A DNA stretch of 64,000 bases from Thysanoteuthis rhombus (taxonomy: Eukaryota; Mollusca; Cephalopoda; Oegopsida; Thysanoteuthidae), in the NCBI GenBank assembly GCA_963457665.1, contig OY735224.1:51386429-51450428 (forward strand), written 5' to 3'. Each line of letters starts with the position of its first letter. Within the stretch, counting starts at the first letter, position 1. Made by a program: the position numbers and the translations under genes. The notes under the pieces are model-generated. The model did not search any database. It was not told the DNA's origin and worked only from the letters and a program-made list of their open reading frames with translations. Shown here piece after piece: positions 51,652 through 62,504 of this stretch.

Positions 51652-54600
51652 CTGAAAATACAAGACAGATATCTATAGAATCAGATCATTTCTACAAGCC
51701 AAAGTACTCTGTCGGGTCAAAAGGTGCATTTTTCGAATGAGGTCATTAATAGCAACAATCAAAACAGAAATATCGTTGTGAATAGTAATAACAATAAAAG
51801 CAGAGATTCAGAAAAAAAATGCCTTGACATCATTCTCACTAGAAATGACTTTATCTACAGTAAAGCTAGGGGACACAGCCACAAATTACAAATTCAGACC
51901 TCCAATGGTGTTAGAAAAAATTTCTTCGCAGCCAGTGTAGCCAAGATATGGAACAGATCGAGTAAGAATAAAGGTCATTTAGATAAAAATATTGATATTT
52001 CAGGATGTGACCGTCTATTAATATCAGTCATACCTGAAAAGATCAATATTTAAAAAAAAATCTTTATTTTGATATCAATCATATCAAATTTAATAACCAA
52101 TTTTCTTATTAGTTCAATTCCAACTCTATAGAAGCTGGCTTAATGACACAATTAACTGCTGTCCCAAAAAAAAAGCTTATTTCAAGAAGATGATTTTATT
52201 CAATCTTGTTTTAATGAAAAAATTGGCTCTCCCCGATTTTCTCTCTCTCCATACCAAACATTTTAAATCTATAGAACTATGCATCTGAATGTATATATTC
52301 CAAATTGAATTTTTATCATAAATCGAGGGGAGCCCTACTCGCTGATCAACTGGAATAAGCTTGTAATTTTGTGCGGGCTTAATTTTGGTCCCAAAACCCT
52401 GTCGTCGATCGTAATCGGTGTCAGAAATCAGTGGTTATGATTACGATCATTACGGGTTTTGAGACCAAAAATTAACCCTACCCGATACGAAACAGTGGAA
52501 TAAGCGCATTCCAGGTGATAGTCGAGAAGACAACCCCCACCCCATCTAGACATTTCGAAAAAAAAAAAGAACCCCAAAAAACAACAGCCATTTATCACCT
52601 GAAGATGGCCGTAGGGTAGCGGCTGAAACGTTTTGTTCAAGAAACGAACTAAGATGAGGAAAAAATACAAAAAAAAGTTTACATAGAGACGATCAGCCAT
52701 CTAAAGAATTCAGACAGACTGACAAACAAACTGTCTATACACAATGATCTTGCGGAAGAAAAAGCAAGAAGAAGCAAGTAAAACAACGAACCAGGTTTGA
52801 TGTCTAATTCGTCAGTTGCATTCGCAGAATACTCGTATATTACACGGCATTGATTGTAGCTTCCCACACTACTCGGGTATTCGTAGTTGTTGTCAAATTC
52901 ATCATCAGAAAAATCTGGAAAGAAAAACAGAAAACAATCCAAATCGAAGAAGATAAAGAGAAGTTTAAAGGATTAAAATGGAGGTAAGAACGGATCTCCT
53001 AATTTAAACACGACAAAAATATCCACACCTCGCATAAAGCCTTAGCCCATGTGTGTACCAGAATGAATTATCTAAAAAATTTGATCTTTTCTCTGAAGGA
53101 ATAGATTTATCTAAAATTATCTATAGATCTTTTTTTCTAAAAGATAAATCCTTTATCAAAATCATCTAAAAAAAAAATTGATCTTTCACCTGAAAAGTGA
53201 AACTTTAAGATAAAGATATATATTTTTATCTAAAATTATCTAAAAAAGTAAAATCTTTCATCTAAAAAAAGTAAAATCTTTCATCTAAAAAAGTAAAATC
53301 TTTCATCTGAAAAAAGTATATCTTTTATCTAAAGAAAATAGATTTGATCTAGAAATATATCTTTTAACTGAATCTATCTGAAAAAATATCTGAAATTCTA
53401 TCAAAAATTGTCTAAAAAATCTTATATCTAAAAAATAGATCTTTTATCTAAAATTATTTAGAAAAAAAAATATACCGATATCTAAAAAATTTAAAAAAAA
53501 AAAAAAAAATACCAGCACAATATTTCGGTTACAACCTTGAAATTTTGGACCAACAAAGCCCAAATCATGTTACTTAGAGCAACTGGAGATAAACATACAC
53601 AAGCACACATACATATACATACATACATACATACATACATACATACATACATACACAGATGATCAAACAGGGGATAATTTGTGGCCCACTTGGCTGTTTG
53701 GGTCATTTTGGAGGCTACAGTGATTTGATTATGCACAGGTTAACCTGGTCACTTATTCATTTATAGTAAACTACATACATATATTCAGTATAAAGTTATC
53801 TTATTTAATTATTGGGCTTTGAATAAGTCTCCAGAAGAGATGATTAATAGAAATTGTACATTTTCTTTTATTAAACTTACCAGATTCAATTGGCTATCGT
53901 AGATTTTTACAAGCTAAATTGGAAACAGATCAACCTGATCTTATAGAAAAATGGCCGACTTGGCAAACCCTGGTTAATGGCGATCTGTTTGTAAGTATAA
54001 GTTGTCTGGACATTTTTAATTTGGGAACTTCCAGTGTTCCAGAAATAATAATAATACCTCATCTCAAAAATTCAGGGATGCTAATAATCTGATGATGAAT
54101 CTGATCAGGTGACTCATGTATGATCATCTATAGAAAAGGAAAAAGGGGGGGAAAGAGGAAAAAGGGGGTAAGGGTAGAGATTAATCGGGAAGTCGGAATG
54201 GATTTCCCTAAAGAAGGAGTAGAATCGGGGAAAAAAGCGGAAGAGGGAAGATAAACTGCCAATAATTATGATTTGATTTAAAAATCGTTGTCAAAATGCA
54301 AGGTTCAAAAGATAAACCCTTTCAGGGGTGCCAAATATATATTTCAACAAGACTTTATGGCGAAGAAAGGAAACATGATGGGGTAAGAGAATCACAGAAA
54401 TCTAAGGGGGCAGAAATCAAAAGATCTAGTGGAAAAATGGCTGACTTGGCAAAACCCTGTTTAATGGCGATCTGTTTGTATATATAAGTTGTCTGGACGT
54501 TTTTAACTTTGGGACTTCCAGTGTTCAATGAATTACAGGGTAGGGATACTTTGAATAGTGTACTTTTGATTAGTGACGGTTTTGATGCAATATGGTTGAA

Positions 54601-57600
54601 TTATTACTGTACAAATTAATGTGACTCAGAAGAAGTTGAAAAAAACCGAACAGACATTGAATTATGATAAGACTTTGAAGCAAGCAGTAAGACAAATCCT
54701 GGGAAAAGGTCAAATACCTTCATTGTCGAAATCTTGGTCGTATGGAGATGTGGGTGGCGAGAGCTGAACACTTCCAGTGCTATTTGAGCTGGCCAGGTAT
54801 GTGCTGCCTGACTCTAAGGCCATGCTGAGGGGAAGCCTCAATGTTGTCGTTGGAATGCCCTGGAAGGAAGATCGGAATTGAAATGTTCAGAAGTAAAACA
54901 TTATTGTGCATAAAATGTATGATGGGGTTATCATGAGCAAATCCGTGGGTGCTAGCAGAAAAAAAAAAAAAAAATCAAGAATGTAATTTGGGGTGGATCA
55001 CTCAAAGAATAGTTCTGTGCTAGTTTGATGGCTAAAGAGCACTAAAATGCTGAAATAGCCAAAAACAGCTAGAAGTGGCCAAAAAGTGCTAAAAACGGTC
55101 AAAGATGGCAGAAAAATGCAAAAATGTTTCAATACTTCAATTTGTTCAGAGATTTTTGCACTGCCAAATTTTCATTTCTCAAAGACGGAATTCCGTCTGC
55201 AGCTGGATATTCAATACCTACACAAATCTTAACAAATAAAAGATTTTTTTTAAAAAGTCGGTTAGAATCGGAAGGCCAAAAAAGGCTAAATGATAAGCAA
55301 TATATATCTGCAAAACTCTCCCACAGCCAAACATACCATTATAAGCATTGATCTGTTGAAATTATTGAAATACAAATTGGTGGGGTGGGGTTATAATGAT
55401 ACTGATAATCCATGAGAACTTGATAGTTTAACAGAAACTGACCTCAATCCTAACTCCCTACAATTGATTTTCCGTGCCGATATTTACAATTGAGACCGAG
55501 CAGTTTTTTAATACAACGATATTGTTAATTTCTCAAATTTCATTCTTGGATGGAATGTTGTAACATTATTTTTAATTTTGACTGGTTTTCACCTTCATCC
55601 TTATTTGCTTTCTGTCACAATCTTAAATCTGACCGTGATCCTTTAATCAAATATCTGACCCACGGTTGGAATCGAACTCACATTCCCTTGCCAGTATACA
55701 CCTGGCTGCAGTTAACCATCCGTCCATGAGAACTTTATAGTTAAACGGAAGCTTACCTTAATCATAAGTCTTTACAATCGATATCCCCCGCTGATGTTTA
55801 CAATTGAGACCGAGCAGTCTTTTTATACAACGAGATTGTTAATTTTTCTAATTTCATTCACGGATGAAGTATTAGAACATTGTTATTAATTTTGACCAGT
55901 TTTTTACTTGCATCCTAATTTTCAGTTGCTTTTTTTATCAAAACTTTGAATCAGACCATAATTTCACGGCAATTATTAAACAACAGACCCACAGTGGGAA
56001 TCGAACCCACATCCTCTAGCCAGAGAGGGTCCAGTATACACCTGGCTGCATTTAACCATCCAGTTAAACGGATGCTGACCTTAAACCTAACTCTTCACAT
56101 TCTAAATTCCCCGCTGATGTTTACAATTGAGACCGAGCAGTCTTTTAATCCAACAATATTGTTAATTTTTCAAACTTTATTTTATTGCAACATTATTATT
56201 AATTTGTAGTAGCTTTTACCTTCATCCTAACTTTCAGTTTCTTATCACAACATCGAATCTGACCGTGATCCTGCGGCAATGATTAAATAACAGACCCATG
56301 TTGGGAGTTGAACTCACATCCTCTAGCCAGAAGGGTTCCAGTATATGCCTGGCTGCTGTAATCATCCAGCCATGAGAACTTTATAGTTAAACAGAAGCTG
56401 ACCTTAATCCTAACTCTCTACAATCGATATCCCCCGCTGATGTTTACAATTGAGACTGAGCAGTCTTTTAATCCGACAATATTGTTAATTTTTAAAAAAT
56501 TTCATTCATGGATGAAGTATTGCTACATTATTACTAATTTTAACTAGCTTTTTACCATCATCCTAACTCCCAGTTTCTTTTCATCACAAATTTGAATCTG
56601 ACCGTGATCCTACGGCAACGATTAAAAAGATCCAGTACACGCCCGGCTGGGAGTCTTATAGTTGAACAGAAGCTGATTTTACACCTCAAAGTTGACTCTT
56701 GATATTCAATGTTCCACGATGTTGATGATTACAATCAAGACCTAGTCAAAGCTTGCCAAAATTGATAGTAAAGTGGAATTATTATCCGACAAGATTTGAA
56801 TTTAAAACAAATTTTGAAAATCATACTCAAGAAGCGTAGCATGATCACATGACAAGAAACATCGCTTGGATCTAAATTTAACATCTAACCAGCTGAGGAA
56901 GATGAACAACCCATTGAAATACGTATCAGAATAAAACAGTTGAAAGAAAAAAAAAGTTCAGTATTTCAGATTTGTCATTAATTCGAATAAAACAATATTT
57001 ACAGCACCGTTATCATTCATTGAGTTCAAGGTTCCGACTTTCAAACCTCCCTGCCCATTGAGTGAGGTGGCCTGATCTGGGATTGGGGGTCGGTGACAAA
57101 TGCGCCCTCCCTCCCCAGCAGATGCAGTACAAACAATCGAAGAGATACTTTTTTTTACTCACCTGTTTGTCTCGTAAGGATTCTATATAAGGACCAAACC
57201 TGTGGTTCATCTTACTTTCTCCATTTAACACAGATAAGGCAGAATTAATCTTACAGTGACTCGCCTCCAGGAAATTCATCGTAAATGTTACCTGAAATAA
57301 TCAGAGAAGGGGAACAAAATTCAATTGCTATATTATAATAATAAAAGAAGCAAAGATATAGATTAATTCTACAGCCTTCTCCCATTATAGAGCAGTTTGC
57401 AAAATAAGTCGGGTGGATGGTGGACGCCGACTAAATAAATAGAGAAACAATGGAAGTAAAAAAAAAAAAAACCCTAAAGAAAGACTTAAATCATACTGAT
57501 ATCGATTGGGTTTGAAATCTGTTTGCCATTGTTTTAACATTGAGTGAGCGTGTGTGTGAAACTTTACAATTGGGACCACCTTCCATACATTGTGCCTTTC

Positions 57601-60600
57601 TTTAAACCTCCGACACCTAAAAATAATCTTTATATCACATTTTAGCTTTCTTAACTTCTTTTATTTCAATTACCTCCCTTGATAGTTGAAGAATGAACAA
57701 ATTCAAAACATTCAAAGTAATGATTTGCATTCTAATCTAGATAGATAAAAGCCAGATATGTAGATACATATATTCAATTGTATGCCTTGTCTGATAACCT
57801 CGAAGTTATAATGGATTGGTCCAAGTGAAATAGATTAACAGAGCTGAAAAGAACAATTGAAGGGTTGTAATAAAATGAGATAAGCTGTTGTGACATAACA
57901 AGGAAGAATATGTCACAGCAAAGCTTGATATTTGAAACTAAAAGGAAATAAAGAAAGAGTGTGAAAATGCAAATATGTCAAAATAGACCATTCTTTCTTC
58001 TCATATTTCTAAAATAAAATAATATTCAACTTTATTTTGAAATTGAACAAGTTATATCTTTTTTAAAAAGTTCCTTCCGGTAACTTTCTTTTATACAGCA
58101 CAATATCAGTTGAGTTTTTCCTTGCACAACATTTTGTCCAAAGACTTTACGTCTGCTCACCCTTTAAAACAGCTCGAGTAAAAAAACAAAAACATTAAAA
58201 TTAGGGTATTTGAATCATCGAAAAATGAATTACCCGATGAAATAGCTTAATATTCTTTCATGCCAATCCATACATAAGTATCTCGTCATTTTTTTATGGA
58301 TATAAGTTGGTGTGTAAATTACCAAGTACAAAGCAAAACAATGGCGGAAATTATGAAATATTGCTCAATATGAGTTATTTCCCTTGATCTGATTACAAAA
58401 TGGTTTCTATTTTAAAAATCTTAATTAATAAAGAGTTCTTCAGTGGTTAGGAGTGGTTTTAAATATTCCATGAATTTAAGAGTCAAGATTCATGATTAGT
58501 TGAGTTGAAAACATGAAAACGCAGATTTTGTTGTCAAAAACTACTTAGAGTGAAAAAATGAAAAATTGAAATAAGAAAGAAATCGAAAGTTCTGGGAAAA
58601 TAATTCAAGAAAAGAAAACCAGCAAAAAAAAAATCAGTTCCTATAAACCGCCTCCAGCCTTAGGAAAACTTCTGATGAGATTCACAAAGGAATTAGCAGA
58701 AAAAATAGTCAAGGCTGAAAGTCAGTGTTGCCAACTTAATTATTTTTGTGCTAGTTCAGCTGAAAATGCTAAATTAAATAAATAGCCAGAACTGGCCAAA
58801 TATAAACCTAAAAGATGCTTAAAATGGCCAAAATGTTCAAACACCAAGGCATTAATTTAGCAATTTTTGCACTGCCAAATATTTATGTCAGAAATGGAAT
58901 TCAATTTGAAGACAGTGCTAAATTTGAAAGTAGCCTCCCCACAAAAAAAGATGCTAAAAATAGTCAAAAAAAGGCCAAAATGTTTAAGCACTTCTGTGCT
59001 AATTTGTGACTTTTGCAGAGCCAAATATTTACTTATCGAAGATGGAATTACATCTGAAAATAGAGCTAAATCAAAAAATAGTTGCTAAAAATGGTAAAAA
59101 AAAAGGCCAAAATGTTTAAGCATTTCAGTGCTAATTTAGTGATTTTTTGCAGTACCGAATTTTCATTTGTCAAAGACAATATTCCATTGGAAGATGGCGG
59201 TTTAACATCTGTGGATTCAGAGACAGAAAACCATCCTACCTGCATCAATCGGTTCTTTGCATCGTCTTGGGCGTCTGGGTCCGCAAAATTTGGTCGATCT
59301 TTGTAGACCTGCATCAATTTTTCAACACCTTAAAATAAAGAATAGAAATATAGAACTGGATAGTCACTCAATGGAAACAGTCATGTGATCAACATCTTTT
59401 GGCAGATTGTCTTGTAAGAGGTGATCAATGAATAAGTTACTTCTCTAGCCTTAGAATAGTGTTTCTAAGCTTTATAATTCAAACATAATGAGCCATTTTA
59501 ACAACCTTTTTTTCTAATCACTTGTAGATTAATTTAACCTTATTGCTCTTCCTGCTTTCATTTTAAACAGCATGTTCCAGCATTTCTAAATATTTAAATT
59601 TCAACATTAATGTACATATTTGTAACTTGCATATATGGAATCACCGTAGCCTGAACTAATAATCTTTTAAAAAAATACCAGCACAAGATTTGGGCATTGT
59701 TAGTCCAAAATGACCACAGAAACAAAAAAAAAAGAAAAAAAGGACTTTTTGGAAAAAAAACCCCAAAAAACTCCAAAACCCCAGAAGTTTCTAGATGGTG
59801 CCTAGTGGTGTACTCATGCAAATTTTCAAGGTGGTAACCTCCAAAATGTGACCGGGATCACCACTAGACACCCACTCACCCAAAGACGCGCGGATACACC
59901 AAGAGAGAAGAATCTTGTCTGGTTGCTTTTGCAGTCAATTTGTGGGACTACAGTGATCTGATCAGCCATTTTGATATAATAATTACTCTTTCCCATGACC
60001 CTCTGGGGAGAAATGTCCAAAAGGTCTCGCTTAACGTGACCCGGAGTAAATAAAGAAGAGACAAAATGGAGGACCCACCTTCTTTTCCTCTTCTTTCTCT
60101 TTCCAAAGCAGATTGAATATAAAATAAGTAACTCTTCAAAGCTTGTTTTCTTCGGTTCAGATTCATATTTAATGTCATGTCTTCAGCCTGAAAGAAAAAA
60201 AAAAAAATGAAAATCATTGTCACCTGAACTCTTGAATTCATATAAAAAAAAGAAAAAGAATTAAACCTGTACAAAACCTGCGACATAGTATATGCAATTT
60301 CTGACAGAATTTAGCAACATTTCTTTCTGTAATAAAAATATCAATAACATTAAAAACTATGGAACCTAACCAAGAGACAGGCCTGCAAACTGAGAAGTAT
60401 GCAACGTGCGCATGAGAGAATCATGCTCAACCTTACATGGGGAGATCACAAGACAGCACAGTATATTAGAAATGGGTGTCTGTGACATCATAGAAACAAT
60501 TAAAAAACTCAAATGGCAATGGGCAGGCCATTTCGCAAGAATGAAAGACAATCGATGGACATCACGTCTCACATGGATCCCCAGAGATCACATAAGAAAC

Positions 60601-62463
60601 TGAGGCCGACAGAACACAAGATGGAGAGATGAACTAGACAGATTCAGGAAATACTGGCTCCGCCACACCCATAATAGAGAATTGTGGCGAATCCTGGGGA
60701 AGGTCCTTGTCCAACGATAGACGTTAAAAGATTGATGATGATGATGATTATTCATTTTGACCAATTTTTACCTTCATCCTAATTTTCAGTTGCTTTTTAT
60801 CGTAACTTTGAATCGGAACATAATCCCACAGCAACGATTGATCAGCGTAATCAGGAAATAAATAGCAAGCCAATGGTGAGAATCAAACTCACATCCTCTA
60901 ACCAGAGGGGTTCCAGTATAGGCCTGGCCGCTTTTAACCATTCAGCCACTTAATTGTTGAACAGAAGCTGATTTTACACCTTAAACTTACCTCCTTACAA
61001 CCAATATTCCTCATTGTTGATGTTTACAGTTGAGACTTACGTGTCTTTAAATACAAAGATCTTGTTAATTTTTCAAAAATATTCTTTGACAATTTTTAAA
61101 AAATTTTTTTCTGATTCAAGTTGTGATAAGAAGCAAAAGAACTAGTCAAAATTGATAATAATATTGCGATACTTTATCCGAGAATAGAATTTGAAGAAAT
61201 TAAGATTATCGATGTGAAACAAAAATAAATAATTGCATTAGAAATAAAAGGAAAAATTATTGACCAAAATGCAATATAATTAATTAACAAAGGAAAAAAA
61301 TTATGAATACATGAAGTGTATACATTAGTTATAAACACTGTTTAGTCTGCTTTCTTTATTGTATTCTGTTTTTTCATCTCGTTCTTTCTCTCTCTTAATA
61401 CCCCCCCTCTCATTAAGATAACAACTCTCTCTGTCACAAACGCTTTCTATCTCTCTCAAACCACTCTGTCTTTTTGTCACTTGATTCCTTCGTGAATCTA
61501 ATGAAATCTTAAAATGAAATTTTCTCCCATTCTCAGAACTGTTTAAATATATCTTAATCAATTAGATAAAAAAAATAAATAAAAAGGTCTAGTTAGTCAC
61601 TCGATAGAAACCGCCATGTGACCAATGTCTTTTGGCAACATGCAATGTTTGGGGTGATCGATTAAAAAGATTAGAAAAAGGGGAGATCAGTGGATGAGTT
61701 ATTTCTCTCGCTTTTTGTTAAGTAGAGATCACAAAAAAAAAAGGTCTGAATTTTCAAAATACAAACATGAATTCTGTGGGACACAAACTAAGGGTTCAAT
61801 TTAGCATAAACCTACATTGCAAATTGAACCCTCAACCCATAAAAACCTACTTATGGGGAATTTTGAAATAACAAAAAACGTTTTTTGTAGACATAATCAA
61901 AAGTAAATGTCTAAATTTTCAGTTCTCCAGGCATATACGATAACTAGATAGCAAGACTGACTCCAAAACTGAAGAAACCTATTTTGACATTTTAAAAAAA
62001 TAATGATTGATATAAAATCTAACTGTTAGGTTACTGAAATAATCATTTAATGCATAGAAACACAAAGCAGGCACAATATCCTTTGAATTCTTAAATAGAT
62101 ATTCATTAACTCTTAAAACCATACAAAGAAATAAAATATCAATATCAAAGGAAATAACTTTTTAAAAAATCATCTCCATTCAGTGGATTTCTTCACTAAA
62201 AAGAAAACTTCAATTCACAGAAGAGTTCCACTACTTTTTGTGTTATTCATTGAAGAGTTCCACTGTTGGTTCCAAGTGATTTATGAATTCAAGTGTTAAA
62301 AATCAGCATTGTAGATGGGAAAATAAATAAAACTTTTACTTACATAGCAGTCAAACAAGATTTGGTGGGGTTGTGGGGGTCCAGTGCCCCGTTCCTTCAT
62401 CAAGCTCTGTAAGTCTTCTTTGAGGTCAACTTGAGTAACAGACTTATCGAGTTTTTCACAGAT
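51548..62463 (-). CDS. NOSTRIN: NOSTRIN-like F-BAR/SH3 adaptor, 3' part of gene (7 exons)
   Basis: NOSTRIN is a cytoplasmic adaptor that binds curved membranes through an F-BAR domain and binds endothelial NO synthase, dynamin and N-WASP, acting in endocytic trafficking. In coding order the exons are 62463-62344, 60187-60079, 59328-59240, 57291-57163, 54859-54718, 52914-52792 and 51651-51548. All junctions are GT-AG with consistent phases, giving 271 residues and a TAA stop. The first exon resembles the end of the F-BAR part, the next three the REM-1-like region (KEGVEKLMQVY against human KEGLERMLKTY; NFLEASHCK against LDLLEANSYK), then a Ser/Thr/Pro linker and a C-terminal SH3 domain. Upstream exons lie beyond position 64000. 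Other F-BAR/SH3 families (CIP4, PACSIN) fit less well. Introns are 0.75-2.3 kb and rich in repeats. Confidence 0.87.
51724..52053 (+). pseudogene. Non-LTR retrotransposon ORF2 C-terminus (antisense in NOSTRIN-like intron)
   Basis: The open frame contains LDIILTRNDFIYSKARGHSH, KLQIQTSNGVRKNFFAAS and VAKIWNRSSKNKGHLDKNI. The order RGHS-KL-RKNFFA-R/K-WN-LDK matches the C-terminal end of CR1/Jockey-type LINE proteins (tRGHxxKL...FxxRvvxxWNxLP...LDk). The rest of the element is absent. It lies opposite to the host gene within its last intron. Confidence 0.5.
52596..52636 (+). ncRNA. Hammerhead-like motif, good core, weak stem I
   Basis: CTGAAGA, T, GGCCGT-AGGGT-AGCGGCT, GAAA, CGTT. Stem II pairs fully if G-U pairs are allowed, and GAAACGTT is identical to the intact copies. 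CAC before the core pairs only partly with TTG after it. It lies in an intron of the NOSTRIN-like gene, antisense to it. Confidence 0.5.
52792..52914 (-). CDS. NOSTRIN: NOSTRIN-like exon (first half of SH3)
   Basis: Acceptor CTTTCCAG, donor GTTCGT. It encodes FSDDEFDNNYEYPSSVGSYN and QCRVIYEYSANATDELDIKP. CRVIYEY corresponds to the ALYDY motif and DELDIKPGD to the acidic RT-loop end. The intron before it (1803 bp) holds a copy of the ATACCAGCACAAGATTTGGG family, an ATCTAAAAAA-rich tract and a 100-bp direct duplication. Confidence 0.9.
53030..53760 (+). repeat. Dispersed repeat with expanded ATCTAAAAAA tract
   Basis: The ATACCAGCACAAGATTTGGG family copy starts at GTGTACCAGAATGAATTATC (near 53050). 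It is split by about 400 bases of degenerate AAAATCTTTCATCTAAAAA units (53070-53500), then resumes at ATACCAGCACAATATTTCGG. A CATA microsatellite (53608-53655) is also inside. The expansion seems to have grown from the ATTATCTAAAAAA part of the family. Confidence 0.65.
53955..54530. repeat. Direct duplication of a ~100-bp segment
   Basis: AGAAAAATGGCCGACTTGGC through ACTTCCAGTGTTC at 53945-54045 recurs at about 54433-54530 with roughly 90 percent identity. The 380 bases between are purine-rich. Direct repeats at this distance could be short LTR-like ends of an unknown element or a simple duplication. Confidence 0.6.
54540..54690 (-). repeat. Lone inverted unit of the 26-29 kb array family
   Basis: On the minus strand the segment reads GTCACATTAATTTGTACAGT, TTGCATCAAAACCGTCACTA and TTCAAAGTCTTATCATAATT in the same order as the array units at 27-29 kb. 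It shows that the array unit also occurs as a dispersed element. Confidence 0.7.
54718..54859 (-). CDS. NOSTRIN: NOSTRIN-like linker exon
   Basis: Acceptor CCTTCCAG, donor GTATTT. It encodes GIPTTTLRLPLSMALESGST, YLASSNSTGSVQLSPPTSPY and DQDFDNE. It is rich in Ser, Thr and Pro and likely disordered, joining the REM-1-like region to the SH3 domain. It is the least conserved exon, and its inclusion rests on phase and splice sites. Confidence 0.8.
55430..56740 (-). repeat. ~320-bp tandem array of a tRNA-SINE-like unit, about four copies
   Basis: GATGTTTACAATTGAGACCG recurs at about 55479, 55793, 56117 and 56438, with spacing 314-324. On the minus strand each unit has a B-box-like GGTTCGATTCC variant (56008-55998 is best), an extra arm, and a GATAAAAAGCAACTGAAAAT tail. 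Outside this place the unit occurs singly (31145, 41795, 60750), so a SINE appears to have been amplified in tandem. It fills most of an intron of the NOSTRIN-like gene. Confidence 0.75.
57163..57291 (-). CDS. NOSTRIN: NOSTRIN-like exon (REM-1-like region, last part)
   Basis: Acceptor TTATTTCAG, donor GTGAGT; 43 codons in phase 0. It encodes VTFTMNFLEASHCKINSALS, VLNGESKMNHRFGPYIESLR and DKQ. NFLEASHCKINSALSVL matches human LDLLEANSYKLSSMLAEL in helix-forming pattern. The 1948-bp intron on its 5' side holds the GGCCAAAA repeat family (58725-59200). Confidence 0.88.
58725..59200 (+). repeat. GGCCAAAATG repeat family with internal tandem units
   Basis: Three units of about 130-150 bases each carry GCTAAAAATGG, GGCCAAAATGTTTAAGCA, TTTTGCA and CCAAATATTTA or TTTTCATTTGTCAAAGA. 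Related copies are at 54990-55210 and 63545-63890, with fragments near 46420 and 47900. The 3' end of this copy touches the donor side of the exon at 59240. No coding sequence. Confidence 0.65.
59240..59328 (-). CDS. NOSTRIN: NOSTRIN-like exon (REM-1-like region, middle)
   Basis: Acceptor TATTTTAAG, donor GTAGGA. It encodes VEKLMQVYKDRPNFADPDAQ and DDAKNRLMQ after a split glycine. The order GVEKLMQVY...FADPDAQDDA corresponds to human GLERMLKTY...FSDAKSQKDT. Confidence 0.88.
59615..59975 (+). repeat. Dispersed repeat, ATACCAGCACAAGATTTGGG family, near full length
   Basis: It holds AATCACCGTAGCCTGAACTA, ATACCAGCACAAGATTTGGG, GATGGTGCCTAGTGGTGTAC, CCAAAGACGCG and TTTGTGGGACTACAGTGATC, the longest copy in the window. 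Confidence 0.65.
60079..60187 (-). CDS. NOSTRIN: NOSTRIN-like exon (start of REM-1-like region)
   Basis: Acceptor CTTTCAG, donor GTGGGT. It encodes AEDMTLNMNLNRRKQALKSY, LFYIQSALERERRGKE and the first base of a glycine codon. ERERRGKEG before VEKLMQVY parallels KASKDKEG before LERMLKTY in human NOSTRIN; RRKQALK parallels RRKSLLK. Confidence 0.88.
60358..60750 (+). mobile_element. RTE-type LINE, 3' end, antisense in NOSTRIN-like intron
   Basis: It encodes QACKLRSMQRAHERIMLNL-type sequence, then VCDIIETIKKLKWQWAGHFA and RGRQNTRWRDELDRFRKYW after frame breaks. It ends GACGTTAAAAGATTGATGAT with a GAT tail (60736-60748). Very similar to 18640-19110. Confidence 0.85.
60750..60965 (-). mobile_element. 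tRNA-derived SINE with type II tRNA-like head
   Basis: On the minus strand the head begins GTGGCTGAATGGTTAAAAGC, a leucine/serine tRNA-like start with A box TGGCTGAATGG. It has a long extra arm (CCCTCTGGTTAGAGG) and a B-box-like GAGTTTGATTCTC. The unit ends GATAAAAAGCAACTGAAAAT and GATGAAGGTAAAA. It is the clearest single copy of the unit amplified at 55430-56740, and it abuts the LINE tail at 60750. Confidence 0.7.
61580..61990 (+). repeat. Dispersed repeat, TTGGTCACGTGAC family, near full length
   Basis: It runs from AGTCACTCGATAGAAACCGC through CAATGTCTTTTGGCAACATG, CCCATAAAAACCTACTTATG to AAAACTGAAGAAACCTATTT. The second full copy is at 62505-62980. Confidence 0.6.
62107..62300. mobile_element. 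MITE, AACTCTTAAATTCAT family
   Basis: It begins TTAACTCTTAAAACCATA and ends TTTATGAATTCAAGTGTTAA. Internal TTCACAGAAGAGTTCCACT occurs twice in related form. Its right end lies about 45 bases from the donor site of the exon at 62344. Confidence 0.6.
62344..62463 (-). CDS. NOSTRIN: NOSTRIN-like exon (end of F-BAR part), first in window
   Basis: Acceptor CTTTCAG, donor GTAAGT; 40 codons in phase 0. It encodes ICEKLDKSVTQVDLKEDLQS, LMKERGTGPPQPHQILFDCY. VTQVDLKEDLQSLMKE parallels ISKIDIEKDIQAVMEE and FDCY parallels LTDYF of human NOSTRIN. The next exon upstream is not found before position 64000. Confidence 0.87.
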
Positions 62464-62504
62464 CTGAAAGTACGAATACCGCAATCTTGAAGTTCAAAGT
62501 CTGA

